Below, piece by piece: positions 1-11,400 of a stretch of DNA of 19,967 nt (position 1 is the first letter of the stretch; each line of letters opens with the position of its first letter). The stretch is from positions 28,253-48,219 of the forward strand of contig NAOQ01000049.1 of the NCBI GenBank assembly GCA_002751075.1. Reading direction: 5' to 3'. A model generated the notes under the pieces. The model worked only from the letters and a program-made list of their open reading frames with translations. It did not search any database and was not told the origin of the DNA. Source of the stretch: Ichthyophonus hoferi. Lineage: Eukaryota > Opisthokonta > Ichthyosporea > Ichthyophonida > Ichthyophonidae. The position numbers and the translations under genes were made by a program.

Positions 1-3000
1 AGACAATTTTGAATTAATTGTAATGATATCAGTTCAAAAATATTATTCAAATAGGATTTCAGTATAGTACAGCCCAAATCTGGCAATTTATTGCCGAAAT
101 TTTCAGTTAAAAGTAGCAAGTAGGGTATATATCATATACATAGAAAGATAAGTGGGGTATTAGGCCTGAAACAACATATTTTGCAGACATCTTTCCGAAT
201 TTATGCATGTTTGGATTTAAGCTAAAACAATTCTCAAATTATTTTTGTTATAAGAATTGATATAATTAAATTATAATATAAGCTACTAGACATAAATATG
301 TGGTATGTTTGACGGATGTTGTTCAGGGGTTTACCCTGCTTCCAATTTTCTATTAAAGGCTGCACTATTATGCACTATTATGCACTATTATATGAAGTTT
401 AATATTTTACACTTTCCAGGGGTAGAAGTGATACACTGGTGGATAATACTGTCAGGGTCATTGTTGTCTTCATTTATAACTCTGCGGATCTGCATATCCT
501 AAAAAAAAATACTAGTTTCACAGTTTAGAATTTTCATTATCAGTGGCACTGGAAAATCAACTCATAGACCTTCTGGTTAGTGAATATAGCATACACTAAT
601 CAGATGATCTTAGAGACTGCATTCATATATTTCAGGTCATGTGTTCTGCTGGTTCTATGTATTCAGTATCTCTAGTTCTAAAAAAACAAAAAACAATAAT
701 TAAATGTCAATCATTCCTTCCATTTCTTTCAGTGGTCTCCATTTTGTTTTCTACTAAACTATCTATTAAATCATACATTATGGCAAAGCCTTTTCTTACT
801 TTCTTAAACTGATTATTATATTGTTACTAAATCCTTCATAACTAAAAACCTGCTAAGATTACTGTTTACGAGTTAATCGATATAGATGCAACCCATAAAT
901 TAAAGGTCCCCAAGAGTTACCAAGAACAGTTTTTATATGGTTACTTCATATTATCCCACGATGATATGTCGCCCAGGATATACAATTCCTTTCAATCCAG
1001 TATACATTGACATCCCACTAAAGTGTATTTTGAACCAGTATGCATGATCCATCAAAAACGATTGTTGCAAGACTGGCAACTATGAAGAAACACGTGGTAC
1101 AGCTGACAAGCTGGTAACAGGTAGATCATAAAACAATTGGTCCAATATTAGCTATTTTAATCCAAATATGACCACATATGTTAGGCCAATTGAAGAGCTA
1201 AGACTTAGTTATGATTGACCAATTCTAGTGGGCTTTACTGGACTTATACAAACCACACTAACCAATAAGGATTCATATGACCATTCTGATTTGAACTGAA
1301 ATATGGAGACAGCTACATTGATATCTGTGATAAGCAAAGATCATGAAAAGGATAAAAGGAATAAAACCAACAAATAAAGACATGAATAATGACCCATAAA
1401 CCATTAATAACAAAGCTTTACGTTTTTTAAAACTTGTTAGAAATATCTTATATATATATTCTTATTGATGGGTAGAAATTACTTCGCCTGTATTCTTCAA
1501 CTATCATATTTTATAGTAATGCCCAGTTATTTGTTGGCACTTGATTATAATTGCCAGTTTTCAAATCTTTCGCCTATCAAGAATACCGAGAACAGCTAGC
1601 TCGGGTATTTTTAATAGTAGCAATAATTATTACATACATTCAGCCTTAACACTCTCACTGATCATTCACACTGTGCTATTACCACAGATGCACCTAGGTT
1701 TATCGAGGCAGGGTCACTCCTCAATTTATAGAATACTTTAAACGGCTAAGGGTAAAACCATCATACACTCCCTCTCTTACTGCAAACTCATATCATATTT
1801 CTATTGAAAATGGATCAGAGCTAAGCACTACCTCTATCACTGGTTTAGCAAGAGAAAATTTTAAACATTGCCTAATTGAAGCCCTCAACGGCTGTAGACA
1901 AGTTACCAGAACTACTGCAGATTATTATACCTTTTATATACTCTTTAACTAAGTCATTGTTCATTTGTTTGTAATGTACTAGTTGCCATCTTACGTAATT
2001 ACTAATTTGCAGTTGTTATGTTAGTTTGGAAATGTAATAACAGATCAAAAACTACTGAGAGCCTTTAATAATTTTGAAATTAGTATATATGTTATGGCAA
2101 AGATCAAAAGTGATTTACCTCCAAACCAAGTCACTGGATTTGTGTTATTCCTTTCATTTATAGTGACCATTGAGAAGCACACAAATATATGGACTGTCAT
2201 ACTTTAAGCATTTTGTTTTGGGATAAACCCTTAGAAATCATTATAATGAACAGGAAGGCGTTATTACTGAACACAATGAAAATTAACCCAAGACAGCCAA
2301 ATTATCCCTTTTCTTATCTGCAGATAGGCAAGAAAAAATCAAGATTATGTCATCATGTCTCTCTTTAACCAATCTGTAAAGGTAACATTGCAAAAAAGAG
2401 CAGCAGGCCTCTCTTCAATGCTAGCCTAAGAAAAAATTGGTTACACATTCATGTCATCCACCACCCAGTCTTCAACAACTCAGCTTTGATAGTCAATTAT
2501 TGATTCCAATGCAAAATTTATGTCATATTATATATAGAGAATAAATATCCACTTACACTGTCCGCTTATTCTGTTTATTAGCATATCGGCATACACTACA
2601 TTTAGCAAAAAACAAAATTCCATATATCTTTTCAAATATAAATATATATGCATACACCCAAATTAGAGTGAAAACACATTTATATCAATTTTCCTTTGCT
2701 TTCTGTACAGTTCTTCCATACATATATAAGTTCAGTATTTGTGCAACCAATACAATGTATGACCTTTTGTTAATTTTATAACAAAATATTGCCAGTAATT
2801 GAGGGAAGAAAAAGAGTTTCCTGTTGCTACATACTCTCCTTGTATTTTATAGTAATACCTTAGTTCCTCTGAAAGCAAAACAATACTGGACATATCGTAT
2901 CAAAGACAAACATTCAAAAATGTATTGTAAGATTATAACCATACATTTATCTGGATCCAACTTGAACATTACTTGCAACTAACCTTTAAGACTGGAGGCT

Positions 3001-3047
3001 TATTGCATATGCATTTTGAACACAAATTTCCCTGATTCGAGTTCAAT
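1..3047. other. AT-rich region without a recognised gene
   Basis: About 3 kb of strongly AT-rich DNA with stops in all frames. The longest open frames, near 305-502 and 1541-1741, are about 65 codons, have no recognisable domain, and show no splice-linked continuation in a conserved protein. No tRNA-like, rRNA-like or transposase-like signal was recognised. It differs visibly in composition from the gene-dense remainder. It may be intergenic DNA, a long intron of a neighbouring gene, or old unrecognised repeat sequence; the sequence alone does not decide. Confidence 0.6.
361..390. repeat. Three perfect copies of a 10-base tandem repeat
   Basis: The unit TGCACTATTA occurs three times in direct succession with no mismatch, inside the AT-rich region. 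It is a short minisatellite-like array with no other visible function. Confidence 0.9.
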
Positions 3048-3315
3048 TGTGATTAATCACCACTTTTAGCTATTAATACAAATCGGGGTGATTAATCTGA
3101 GGAATCTGCGACTAGTTTGCGATTAAACATGGTTGAAATTTGGGTTGTTTTTGCCTGAAAACACAGAAACCAGCCAATAAGATATTTTATTTGATTTACG
3201 GTGAAATCCATCCCGCCTTTCTGACGTGATAGGTCTGCTTCCACCTTCCAGCCTGTCAGTAAACATAGCAAGGTATAATAGTTTATAGCCTCACCAGAGT
3301 AGAAATAGAGAAATA
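3048..3315 (+). promoter_or_regulatory. Upstream region and probable promoter of NKAP
   Basis: About 270 bases lie between the AT-rich tract and the NKAP start codon. Visible elements are a perfect 12-base palindrome GTGATTAATCAC at 3049-3060, a second GTGATTAATC at 3088-3097, GCGATTAAAC at 3119-3128, a CCAAT box at 3174-3178, and a CRE/ATF-like TGACGTGA at 3222-3229. No clear TATA box was seen. The ATG at 3316 has A at position -3, a favourable eukaryotic context. Promoter function is inferred from position and motif content; the start of transcription is unknown. Confidence 0.5.
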
Positions 3316-4353
3316 ATGTCCTTTGTACACCCTAGTAGGCAGGGTTCCATCCAGGATAAACCCTACGCCAGAGGCCGCAGTAGAAGCCCCATTGAAAGCC
3401 GTCAGTCCAGTTACCAACAGAATGGTTATGAATATAGTCAGAGTAGTGGGGACTCAGATTTGTTCTGGGAAGCCCGTCGCCGTAAACGAGAAGCCCTACA
3501 AGGGGAGTATGTAAAAGGTGTGTGGGCCAGGTCCCCCTCACCTCCCGCCTGGGCGCGTAGAGACATGGAGGCTGCCAAGAGACGTGCCCTTGGTGAAGAA
3601 AACAGTGGTAGTCACGCAAGTAATAAAGACCATAGACACCGTGAGGATGAGGTAAAGGATACCAATAAGAACAGAGAGGCAGCAAAGGGGGATGACCAGA
3701 TAGAAAACAAGGTGAGTGAGACAAGAGGAGATAAGAATAATAAGGATAAAAGCGACAGTGAGGGTGAGAGACACAAAAAGAAACACTCGTCCAAGGATAC
3801 AGGAAGCAAAAGGCACCACAAGAGTAAGAGGCACAATGGAAAATCACATAGTAGTGACAGTGATAGTGATAGTAATAAGTCAGATAATGAATCTGGAGGG
3901 GAGGAGGAGGAGGAATGGGTAGAGACTGAGGTGATTCCTGCCACCGGCAAAAAACGAAGGGATGACCAGGACGATATAGTGGGGCCACGTATGCCCGACA
4001 AGCGCATGGAGGTGCGTATGGAGGGCTACAACAAGGCCATGTTGCCTGGTGAGGCTGAGGCCATGGCTGCCTATGTAGCAGAGAATAAACGTATTCCCCG
4101 TCGTGGTGAGATTGGTCTGACCATTGAAGAAATTTCCCATTATGAAAACGAGGGCTATGTTATGAGTGGATCCAGACACCGGCGCATGGAGGCTGTGCGT
4201 CTACGTAAGGAGTCACAGCTGTATAGTGCAGAGGAAAGACGGGCCCTGGCCATGTTTAACTATGAAGAGAAGATGAAGAAGGAGAAGCAGCTTATGGCCG
4301 ACTTTCGTGAACAGGTCCAGAAAAAGCTGCGAGACCAGGAGACGAAAAACTAG
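3316..4353 (+). CDS. NKAP: NKAP homologue (NF-kappa-B-activating protein, SynMuv family), single exon
   Basis: An intact 345-residue frame (human NKAP is 415). The N-terminus is Arg/Ser-rich (RSRSP near residue 21). FWEARRRKREA near 50-60, followed by GVWARSP, matches the conserved N-terminal NKAP motif. Residues about 100-200 are low-complexity Lys/Arg/Ser/Asp/Glu with Ser-Asp repeats and a run of five Glu, as expected of the disordered nuclear middle. Residues about 236-340 form the SynMuv C-terminal domain, with LPGE, KRIPRRGEIGLT and GYVMSGSRHRRMEAVRLRKE (280-299) nearly identical to animal NKAP. Known family roles are transcriptional repression with HDAC3/Notch complexes and spliceosome-associated RNA processing in nuclear speckles. 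The gene is uninterrupted although its neighbours have dozens of introns. It converges on WDR7. Frames on the opposite strand here are shadows of the low-complexity coding sequence. Confidence 0.96.
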   Translation: MSFVHPSRQGSIQDKPYARGRSRSPIESRQSSYQQNGYEYSQSSGDSDLFWEARRRKREALQGEYVKGVWARSPSPPAWARRDMEAAKRRALGEENSGSHASNKDHRHREDEVKDTNKNREAAKGDDQIENKVSETRGDKNNKDKSDSEGERHKKKHSSKDTGSKRHHKSKRHNGKSHSSDSDSDSNKSDNESGGEEEEEWVETEVIPATGKKRRDDQDDIVGPRMPDKRMEVRMEGYNKAMLPGEAEAMAAYVAENKRIPRRGEIGLTIEEISHYENEGYVMSGSRHRRMEAVRLRKESQLYSAEERRALAMFNYEEKMKKEKQLMADFREQVQKKLRDQETKN

Positions 4354-4528
4354 GTGGTATGAACCTTGCCCCTCAATACTGGTACCAGAACAGGATATTA
4401 CTTATATACTGATACTATGTTCAGGCCTTCACCAGACCATCATGTACCCTTCTGGGTGGGGCTGGTGTCAGCAGACTCTTTCATATAAATAGACCAAAGG
4501 GTTGCTAGGCACGCCATGTTCCCCAATA

Positions 4529-4534
4529 ATTAAA
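4529..4534 (+). terminator. Possible NKAP polyadenylation signal (ATTAAA)
   Basis: ATTAAA, the commonest variant of the AATAAA signal, lies about 175 bases after the NKAP stop. No canonical AATAAA is closer. The hexamer is frequent by chance in AT-rich DNA, so this is a candidate only. Confidence 0.3.
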
Positions 4535-5091
4535 CCGGCCCGCCCCTCGTACACTCGTACCTATCAAAAGACTACATCAAACAAAAAGGCTGATAACATA
4601 TTCATGTACCTTGGATCCCCCTTTCATTTATCACAACTTACGTCTTCCTACATAACATATATCTTCGACAAGTTTTTTTATTCGTTGCTATAAAATGGCA
4701 GTGGACTGACTGGTTTTGTAAAACATTTATCAACATTTGGTGGCCAGTATGCTCATTTTTTACTTGTATATTTGATAGTAAGAAATAATCGTAGTTGAGG
4801 GAGGGAGGGCATAGTTTCTGGATTTGTTCAAAGAGAAGTGTTTATGTTTAAATATAATCGCACACCACCTGGGTTGGTGCATACGACAGCATGTTATAAA
4901 TATAGATGTATCTACATACGAGGCAGGTGTATGTGTATATTATGGCCCCAGGCTGCATATATGCGTATTGCTTATGGCAAGCATGATATATGTTATCTAG
5001 TAATCGAATAGAAGATGAATATTAGTATATAGGTTCCTTAAGGGTGCAGGTTGGGTGGCACTCCCACCTCCATCTGGACATGTGACCAATG

Positions 5092-5198
5092 TAATACTAT
5101 ACTACTACCATAATATATTAATATCCTAATTTAATAATATAATAGTATACCAATATACTAATACAACAATATACTACTATGATAGTATAGTAATATTA
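5092..5198. repeat. AT-rich imperfect inverted repeat
   Basis: The left arm near 5092-5107 reads TAATACTATACTACTAC. The complement of the right arm near 5181-5198 reads TAATATTACTATACTATC, so about 13 bases pair after a small gap. The interior repeats the same ATACTA/TAGTAT words, including TATACTA..TAGTATA around 5170-5189. It could be a small hairpin-forming MITE-like remnant or a microsatellite-derived sequence. No target-site duplication was confirmed. Confidence 0.45.
5130..5135 (-). terminator. Possible WDR7 polyadenylation signal (ATTAAA on the - strand)
   Basis: TTTAAT on the + strand reads ATTAAA on the - strand, about 255 bases after the WDR7 stop. It lies in a very AT-rich stretch and may be fortuitous. 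Confidence 0.2.
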
Positions 5199-5389
5199 CT
5201 ATGTCTAAATACTCCAAGGTATGGGCCCTATATGCGCTCCTCCAGCCCTAGTCACTACCCCTTAGTGCCATTACATGGGTTGGATTGCATACAGCCACCA
5301 TAGGGCATAGGCCCTTAGTAGTGGGACAGACCATTGCTATCAGGGGTGGTCTATACGTATTGATCTATAGATAAACCTATAGGGTGAGC

Positions 5390-8300
5390 TTATATATCAA
5401 AAGTAACTTCGTTGTAGTCACGACAGAGACTTAGGGTGTGGTCTGAAATCCACACTAACCGTACGTCACTGTTCTCCCTATCATTGGGTGCTGGAGGGAC
5501 CTGCCACACCCCAATGGTCAACTGACTGATGAGAAACGACGCAACAAATAGACAACCATGTTAGCCTGGTTGTATGCATGCAAGGGCCCAATTGACATCT
5601 GACTGGGATAATTTTTGTCATACCATCATATATATGCATTTATGTGTATCATCCTTTTTAAATGAGGCGAGCAAATTTTCAACTTAGTTGTGTCTTAGAA
5701 TATACAGTAGTTTATTATATTATATACATGGTCAAAGACTAGCCCTACCTTGTGAGTGGAGAGGCACTTGGGAGAGTTGGAGAGAATATTAAAGAAGGAG
5801 ATAGAGGTCTTCCAGAAACAAAGGGTGAGGTCCTTGGAGCTATAGGAGGCCAGAGACCCTCCGTCATTGGAGATGGCCAAGGCCGTGATGTCCGCCTGGT
5901 TGCTTTCAATTTCCTGCCACAGCTCATAGCAGTCAGTGTCTAGATAGCATATAGGAGGAGCCAAAATAAAGGGAGTACCAGAGGGATTACTGCATACCTG
6001 GCAGCGTCGAGCTGTCTTCAGATCGTATAACACAATAAGGCCTACTGATGATCCTACAGCCAGTTTCTGGGAGGGGGCGTGGAAACTAACCATCATATAT
6101 TGTTTGACAATTTCCTGTAGGGTTTTGGTACTGTCCTATTCAATTAGCACACGCCTATAGCCAGGGGGAGGAATACTGGCATGCCAAATTACAGAGAAGT
6201 CCTACAGTAATATTATACTAAGTGGGCACTGGGCTATAAAACACAACAAACTCCATTACTGACACAGGTTTGATAAGCCCAACTATGAGGTGGTAGGAGG
6301 GTACCTATCCTCCAGGCAACTGTCACGCAGTTGAGGCACATGGGGGTCCAGGGAGCGTACTACAACGTCAACAAGGCGAGGGAGTTGAGTAGTGAAAGCG
6401 TGAGGCACATCTTTGATAAGGGCACATACCTGCATACAGCCTGCATATGAGTCCAAACCTTGCTTACTTACTACCAGCACCAAACAGGCTTTAGATATAA
6501 AAATTATCACAAAACCTCCTATCAATTCAATGCAAATGCTATTTAACATATGCCCGCCAAAACTGATCTACTAAAGGTGGAAGAATAAATAGAATAAACC
6601 AAAACTTGGTGCCTAGGGGAATTGGATATGATTATAAAGGGTAGGAAGGGTTCATGGTCTCGGAAACAAGAGCACTGGTATGGCAGTAAGTGTCTAGCAG
6701 GCCATGTTTGGCTGTAAGAAACATCACACAGTATAGGTGTGTCAATATATTATCAAATGAAAGTCTTTCAAGAAACCCACAGGAGAGCGGGAAAATAATT
6801 TGAGAAAAAGGTAGGTAGAGGGGATACAGAATGTAGGTAAGTTAGCTGAAAGAAAGGAGGGGGATAGACAGGAAGAGATATCAGGGTAGGAGGTGGCTGG
6901 GTACCATTCGGATGGCATGAATGCGTTCACCCACAGAGTGGCTAGTATTGAATTGCCGACTGATGGTAGCCATGAATATGCGAGATGATGTCACAGCGAT
7001 CTTTTTCAATACCAAGTAGAAGATTCGTACCTGCAGTGATCACAGGTCAATCTATTGGCCCTTCCTTTCATAGACTCCAGGTAACCTGACATCTATCGTG
7101 CTTAATGCCGTACAATATGCATTACTCCAGGCTGTCTTCCCTACACTATTAACAGTTGGACCCCTCACAGAGCCTTATCTATCCTGATATATTTAGACCC
7201 ACCATAGCTGCAGAGTTTGATGATGGGCCAGTAGTCAGAGAGGTCGTGGTGAGAGAGGGGGGCTGGGTGAGAGCTAGGGCATATAACAGAAGGTTGCCTA
7301 CATCCAGGTAGTGCTTCCATATCCCAAAGCCTTCAGCTAATAAGTTGGCTGCACTCATCCGAATCATTGCATCTTTACTTCTGAACATCATGTGTTTGTT
7401 AATCTCGCCTGATATATATAGCCAGTAACCCGAGACGCTTCATTGTGTCTAACTATTCATACATTCAATACCATACACAACTGCATTAAATTAGTAGGTA
7501 ACATCACGAGGCCTATAGCCCTCTATAATATCTATCAACATGCTTACATAAAGATCCACAAATATAGTTATATACCCAGCAGGAAGGATATTACATAATT
7601 GCATAATCCAAGTGTTGATACGAAAGGTAGATGACGCCGATTAGGCTTTGTACTCCCCAGGGAATATTACACACCTCGGCAGACTATCAACCTACCCTGT
7701 GCTCTCTACGTTCAGGGCCATGGCTTGCAGTTTCTGGGCTACAGCCTTGCAGGTGCGCTGGTCCATCACCATGGGGTAGCGAGATGCTAGCAGGGCCAGA
7801 ATCAACACAGAGATGCTAGCTGGGGGAGGCATTATCAGTCCACAATGGCATAGCACTCTAACCACACATCACATATGTGGGGCAGGAATCATACCAACAC
7901 TGTTATTGCAAGGTCCAGTCATTGTAGGTGGCATTCGCAAGCTTATCTGGGTCACATCATGATCCATGTCTTGTAGTACACAGGGTAACCACTGCACACA
8001 ATACAGTCCCGTCAGAATAGTTTCTAGGCCAACCCTCAGGCTAAATGCATAGAGTCATCTACCCATTATTTAATAAACAACACGAACGATAATTTAAATC
8101 ATCTTAAACGACTACAGATACAACCAGAGGTGATTTATGTAAAGTATATCTAAGGCTGGTAGGGCGTAGATTGACATTAGTACAGGTTAATATAAATGCC
8201 ACGTATCACTGGAGGTAACACAGGTCCCACCTAGGCATTATAAAACTCACCAGGTCACAAGACACGGGGTTATGATCAGTATGATTGGTCATGAGGTAGT

Positions 8301-8405
8301 GAGATTTAGACCAACCTTTTTGATTTCCGCCTGCAGATCGTAATCACCCATAGCCACAATGCGAGCATCCAAGAGCTGGTGCACAGCGTTCATTACAGTC
8401 GAGTC
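5390..8405 (-). other. WDR7: WDR7 exons 26-34: helical C-terminal half and last WD repeats
   Basis: Exons: 8405-8316, 7991-7895, 7819-7696, 7380-7203, 7030-6905, 6429-6305, 6130-5998, 5913-5749, 5500-5390 (stop TAA at 5392-5390). Matches are DSTVMNAVHQLLDARI (exon 26), VLILALLASRYP and DQRTCKAVAQKLQ (exon 28), AEGFGIWKHYLDVGNLL (exon 29), KKIAVTSSRIFMATISRQ (exon 30), PRLVDVVVRSLD (exon 31), KLAVGSSVGLIVLYDLKTA (exon 32), GGSLASYSSKDLTLCFW (exon 33), and VPPAP..VRLVWIS at the C-terminus (exon 34). Long introns at 6430-6904, 7381-7695 and 7992-8315 show no other gene. The open frame upstream of exon 31 (about 6549-6430) is intronic: it has no homology, and the exon starts at the acceptor before VCALIKDVP. 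Confidence 0.88.
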
Positions 8406-11400
8406 CTGTTCCCTCCCCCTTGTGCTGTTAATGACAGGTTGTTCCCTCCCTCTTCCTCCTCCGAGTGTTCTTGGCCAGCCTAACCATTGGTCCTTTCGAT
8501 GCAAACAGAAAGTCAAAGACCTACCTGCCAGTAATGCATAAGTAGGAAGATGGAAGGCTGTAGGCTTTGGGGTAGTAGAGTGGGCAGGGTATAGGTAAAG
8601 TATCTCGCCAATTGCCGACTGGCATCTGGATCCACCTGGTAGGTGAGGATCATACTAGAAGCCATGCGAAGGGCTGTGGCATATGCCGACACCTGGGGTT
8701 ATCATCGTCAACAGCTTGCACCCATGAGGGATATAGACGCCCATCCTCACAGTAATCCACATACCTGCCACACTGTCTTGCTATGGCATCTGTGGGGAAG
8801 CATGAAGGACATATGGCCGCCATGGCTGTAGGAGCATGAGGTCAGTAGCCTTTCTATGGGTGGACATAGAATACTCATGACATCAACCTCCTGTTACTGC
8901 AAACAGTTCCTACCCCATCATGCCAAACGAACAATGCCGGCTAGGAGTCTGGACTGTAAGGCGGGTTAACTCTTGATCAAGCTCTGCATTCAGTCCCCAG
9001 GGTAGTAGTTCACTTTGCAATAGCGCTGCCTATAATACAAACCGATTAGCTATTTGAAACATGCATGCGCAAATTCGGGGACTGTTGATATGTCTAGCCC
9101 TTACCAAGGCACGGAGAAGCTCAGAACCATCACTTTCTCCTTGGTAGCGGTTGGCCGTGACAATACGCTTAACATCAAGAAGCAACACCTACCCTCATAC
9201 CCATTAGGTTAGATTCTGACTGGCAACTCACCTATAGCCTAAAGGGGTACACACCTCTAAAGGAGGGTCTGAGTCGTTCAAAGGAATGGAGACCAGCTTC
9301 ATAAGACTGATGGTATAACAGTTTCAGTTTATGTCTCCCTTTCTAAACCCGTTACAAAGCTCCGAGTATACAAACCCACCTGTGTGATCGCCGGGTATTG
9401 GTGACTGTAGCAGTGATGGCAGTTGGCTGTGTCATAGGCAGGGCTGCAGGGCCATAGATTAATACCAGACCCACACATCTACATGGCAGACCTTCATAGC
9501 GGACCAAGGATCAATAGAGACATTAGTTGCATGAAAGAAGGAAGAGGGTAAGGAAGGAGAATAATAATAATAAAGAGATATAAATACGGAGGCTGCAACG
9601 TGCTTCCTTACTGGATGCTAAGTACTTTGGGTTGTCCCAAACTCCAACTAGTGCCGTGGAGAATCGCAGACCTGAAACCGTATATGTCAATCCCACCGCC
9701 ACACAATTGCCTTAAAATACCTAGGCTATATTATACACACCATCGCACAATCGAGCCTTGTTGCTGTTACATGACAGGCTGGCATCAACATCCATGTCTC
9801 TGGCATTATGTGTATTGCTCCACGACGATAAAATATCCTCTATCTCCCCGCTCCCAGATCAGTCCCAGTAACCCAACTGTTAGGTCGATTCCACAGTACA
9901 ACAAGCCATATAGGGCTTACCGGCTAACTGCCCATAGGCTACTCGATCTAGATGACCAGTGCCTAGCTGCCAAATATAAATGGCCCCATCGGTGGTCTCC
10001 ACCATAAAGTAATCATCATCATATCTGAATCAGACAGGTCAGTCCTACTCTCTCCATGAGTGGTATGGCCTGCATAAGAGAGATATCAACTTACCGCCAC
10101 TGCACAGAGCGTACTGGATACCTGTGACCCCCCATATTTTGTATACACTTCATATCCTCCAAGGAATATATCCCTACACTATGATCGTTGGCCACCTGCT
10201 CCCACGACTGTCAGGTCTGGGTCCCCAGCCAGTACTTGCATCATATTATATTACCAAGTATGGTTCACACCCTATCCACCAACTTACCGAACAGACACAA
10301 TATCTGGGCCGGGCACTACTACTATTGGGGAATGACACCAAACGAAGAATCATGCCAGAGTGATCGTTGAATACGTGGAGCGGTTGACCTGCCACCCATG
10401 GCCTGTCAAGTCAACCCACTACATGGACCCTCCCTATAGTCGCCCGCACTCGAGTCTAGACCCTTACCACTTCTGATATTCCATACCCGAATGGTGAAAT
10501 CGGCAGACCCAGACAACAGCTGGCCATCAGGGAAATCTGGATGGGTATCCTGCGGATAGAGCAGGCAGGTGATGCGTGCAGTATGCCCGGCTAGTACCAT
10601 AGCCTTGATTGACCCCTCGCCTTCAGGCGTTCGATCTACCAGGCATACAGTTAATATACAGCTCACTCCACCACTCCCTATCCACTAATAAGTATGCTTA
10701 CTATAATGGGGCCTCTTTATGGATGAGAAGGAGGTAGAGAAGTGACCCATAGTGGTTAAGCTGTCTATCTCGTCCACCACATCAGACACTACAATGATCC
10801 CTGTATCGTACCCACGCACCTAATACCACCCCAATTACCACACACTGGTCAGTCACAGGCAGTTAGCATGGCGTAGGAGCCCCCCCTAAACACATGCTTA
10901 CTAGGCTGGTGTTCTCAACCAATATGCTGGCAGTTACATGGTCACCCCCTTGAGGGTCTGTCCATGCACTGCGGAATTCACAGATAGCTGTCGGGACCAT
11001 GATATGGCATTCTGATAGAATGTCAGCCAGGTAAGTGCTTGTCCCTCCCCTATCCAATTGCCCCTTAAGCTTTCTGTTCTATAATGGTCCTCTGGTTTCA
11101 TTCATCAAGACACCGTCACTTCGTAAAACAACATAAGAACATCTAGTAAATGAAATGTACAACCAATCATAATGAGGGCATGTACACAAATAACAACAGA
11201 TTATTACCTGATTGCATGAGGTTGGCCAGTAATAACGGAAGGTTCCACACACGCACAACCCCAAATTCATCTGCAGATGCCACAAGATGGCCTTGCCTAT
11301 CGCCTTGTAGTCCAGAGGGTCTGCCAAATAATCATTAAATATCATAAAGTTATTAAGTAGTTCGAGTGACTGAGGTCTGTTTATTGCCAAGCACACTCTC

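Larger units (their letters stand above)
4354..5389. other. Convergent 3' intergenic region between NKAP and WDR7
   Basis: About 1 kb between two stop codons facing each other. It should hold both 3' UTRs. No coding homology was found on either strand; short frames such as the one near 4502-4693 lack domains or conserved splicing partners. It contains a possible polyadenylation hexamer for each gene and an AT-rich inverted repeat, listed separately. Confidence 0.7.

Noticed and set aside
10-95. Short perfect hairpin GGCAAT-TT-ATTGCC at 82-95
   Set aside because: An isolated 6-base stem in AT-rich DNA is expected by chance and has no T-rich tail or gene context.
3332-4179. Several open frames on the - strand and in the other + frame within NKAP
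   Set aside because: They are shadows of the Arg/Ser/Lys/Glu-rich coding sequence; translated products are low-complexity with no domain, while the + frame has a clear SynMuv domain.
6430-6549. N-terminal extension of the frame leading into WDR7 exon 31
   Set aside because: It has a hydrophobic stretch that might suggest a membrane segment, but it lies upstream of a good acceptor and has no match in WDR7; exon 30 joins exon 31 in phase without it.
9600-10007. 135-codon + strand open frame
   Set aside because: It runs antisense to WDR7 exons 18 and 19, has no recognisable domain, and is explained as a shadow frame.
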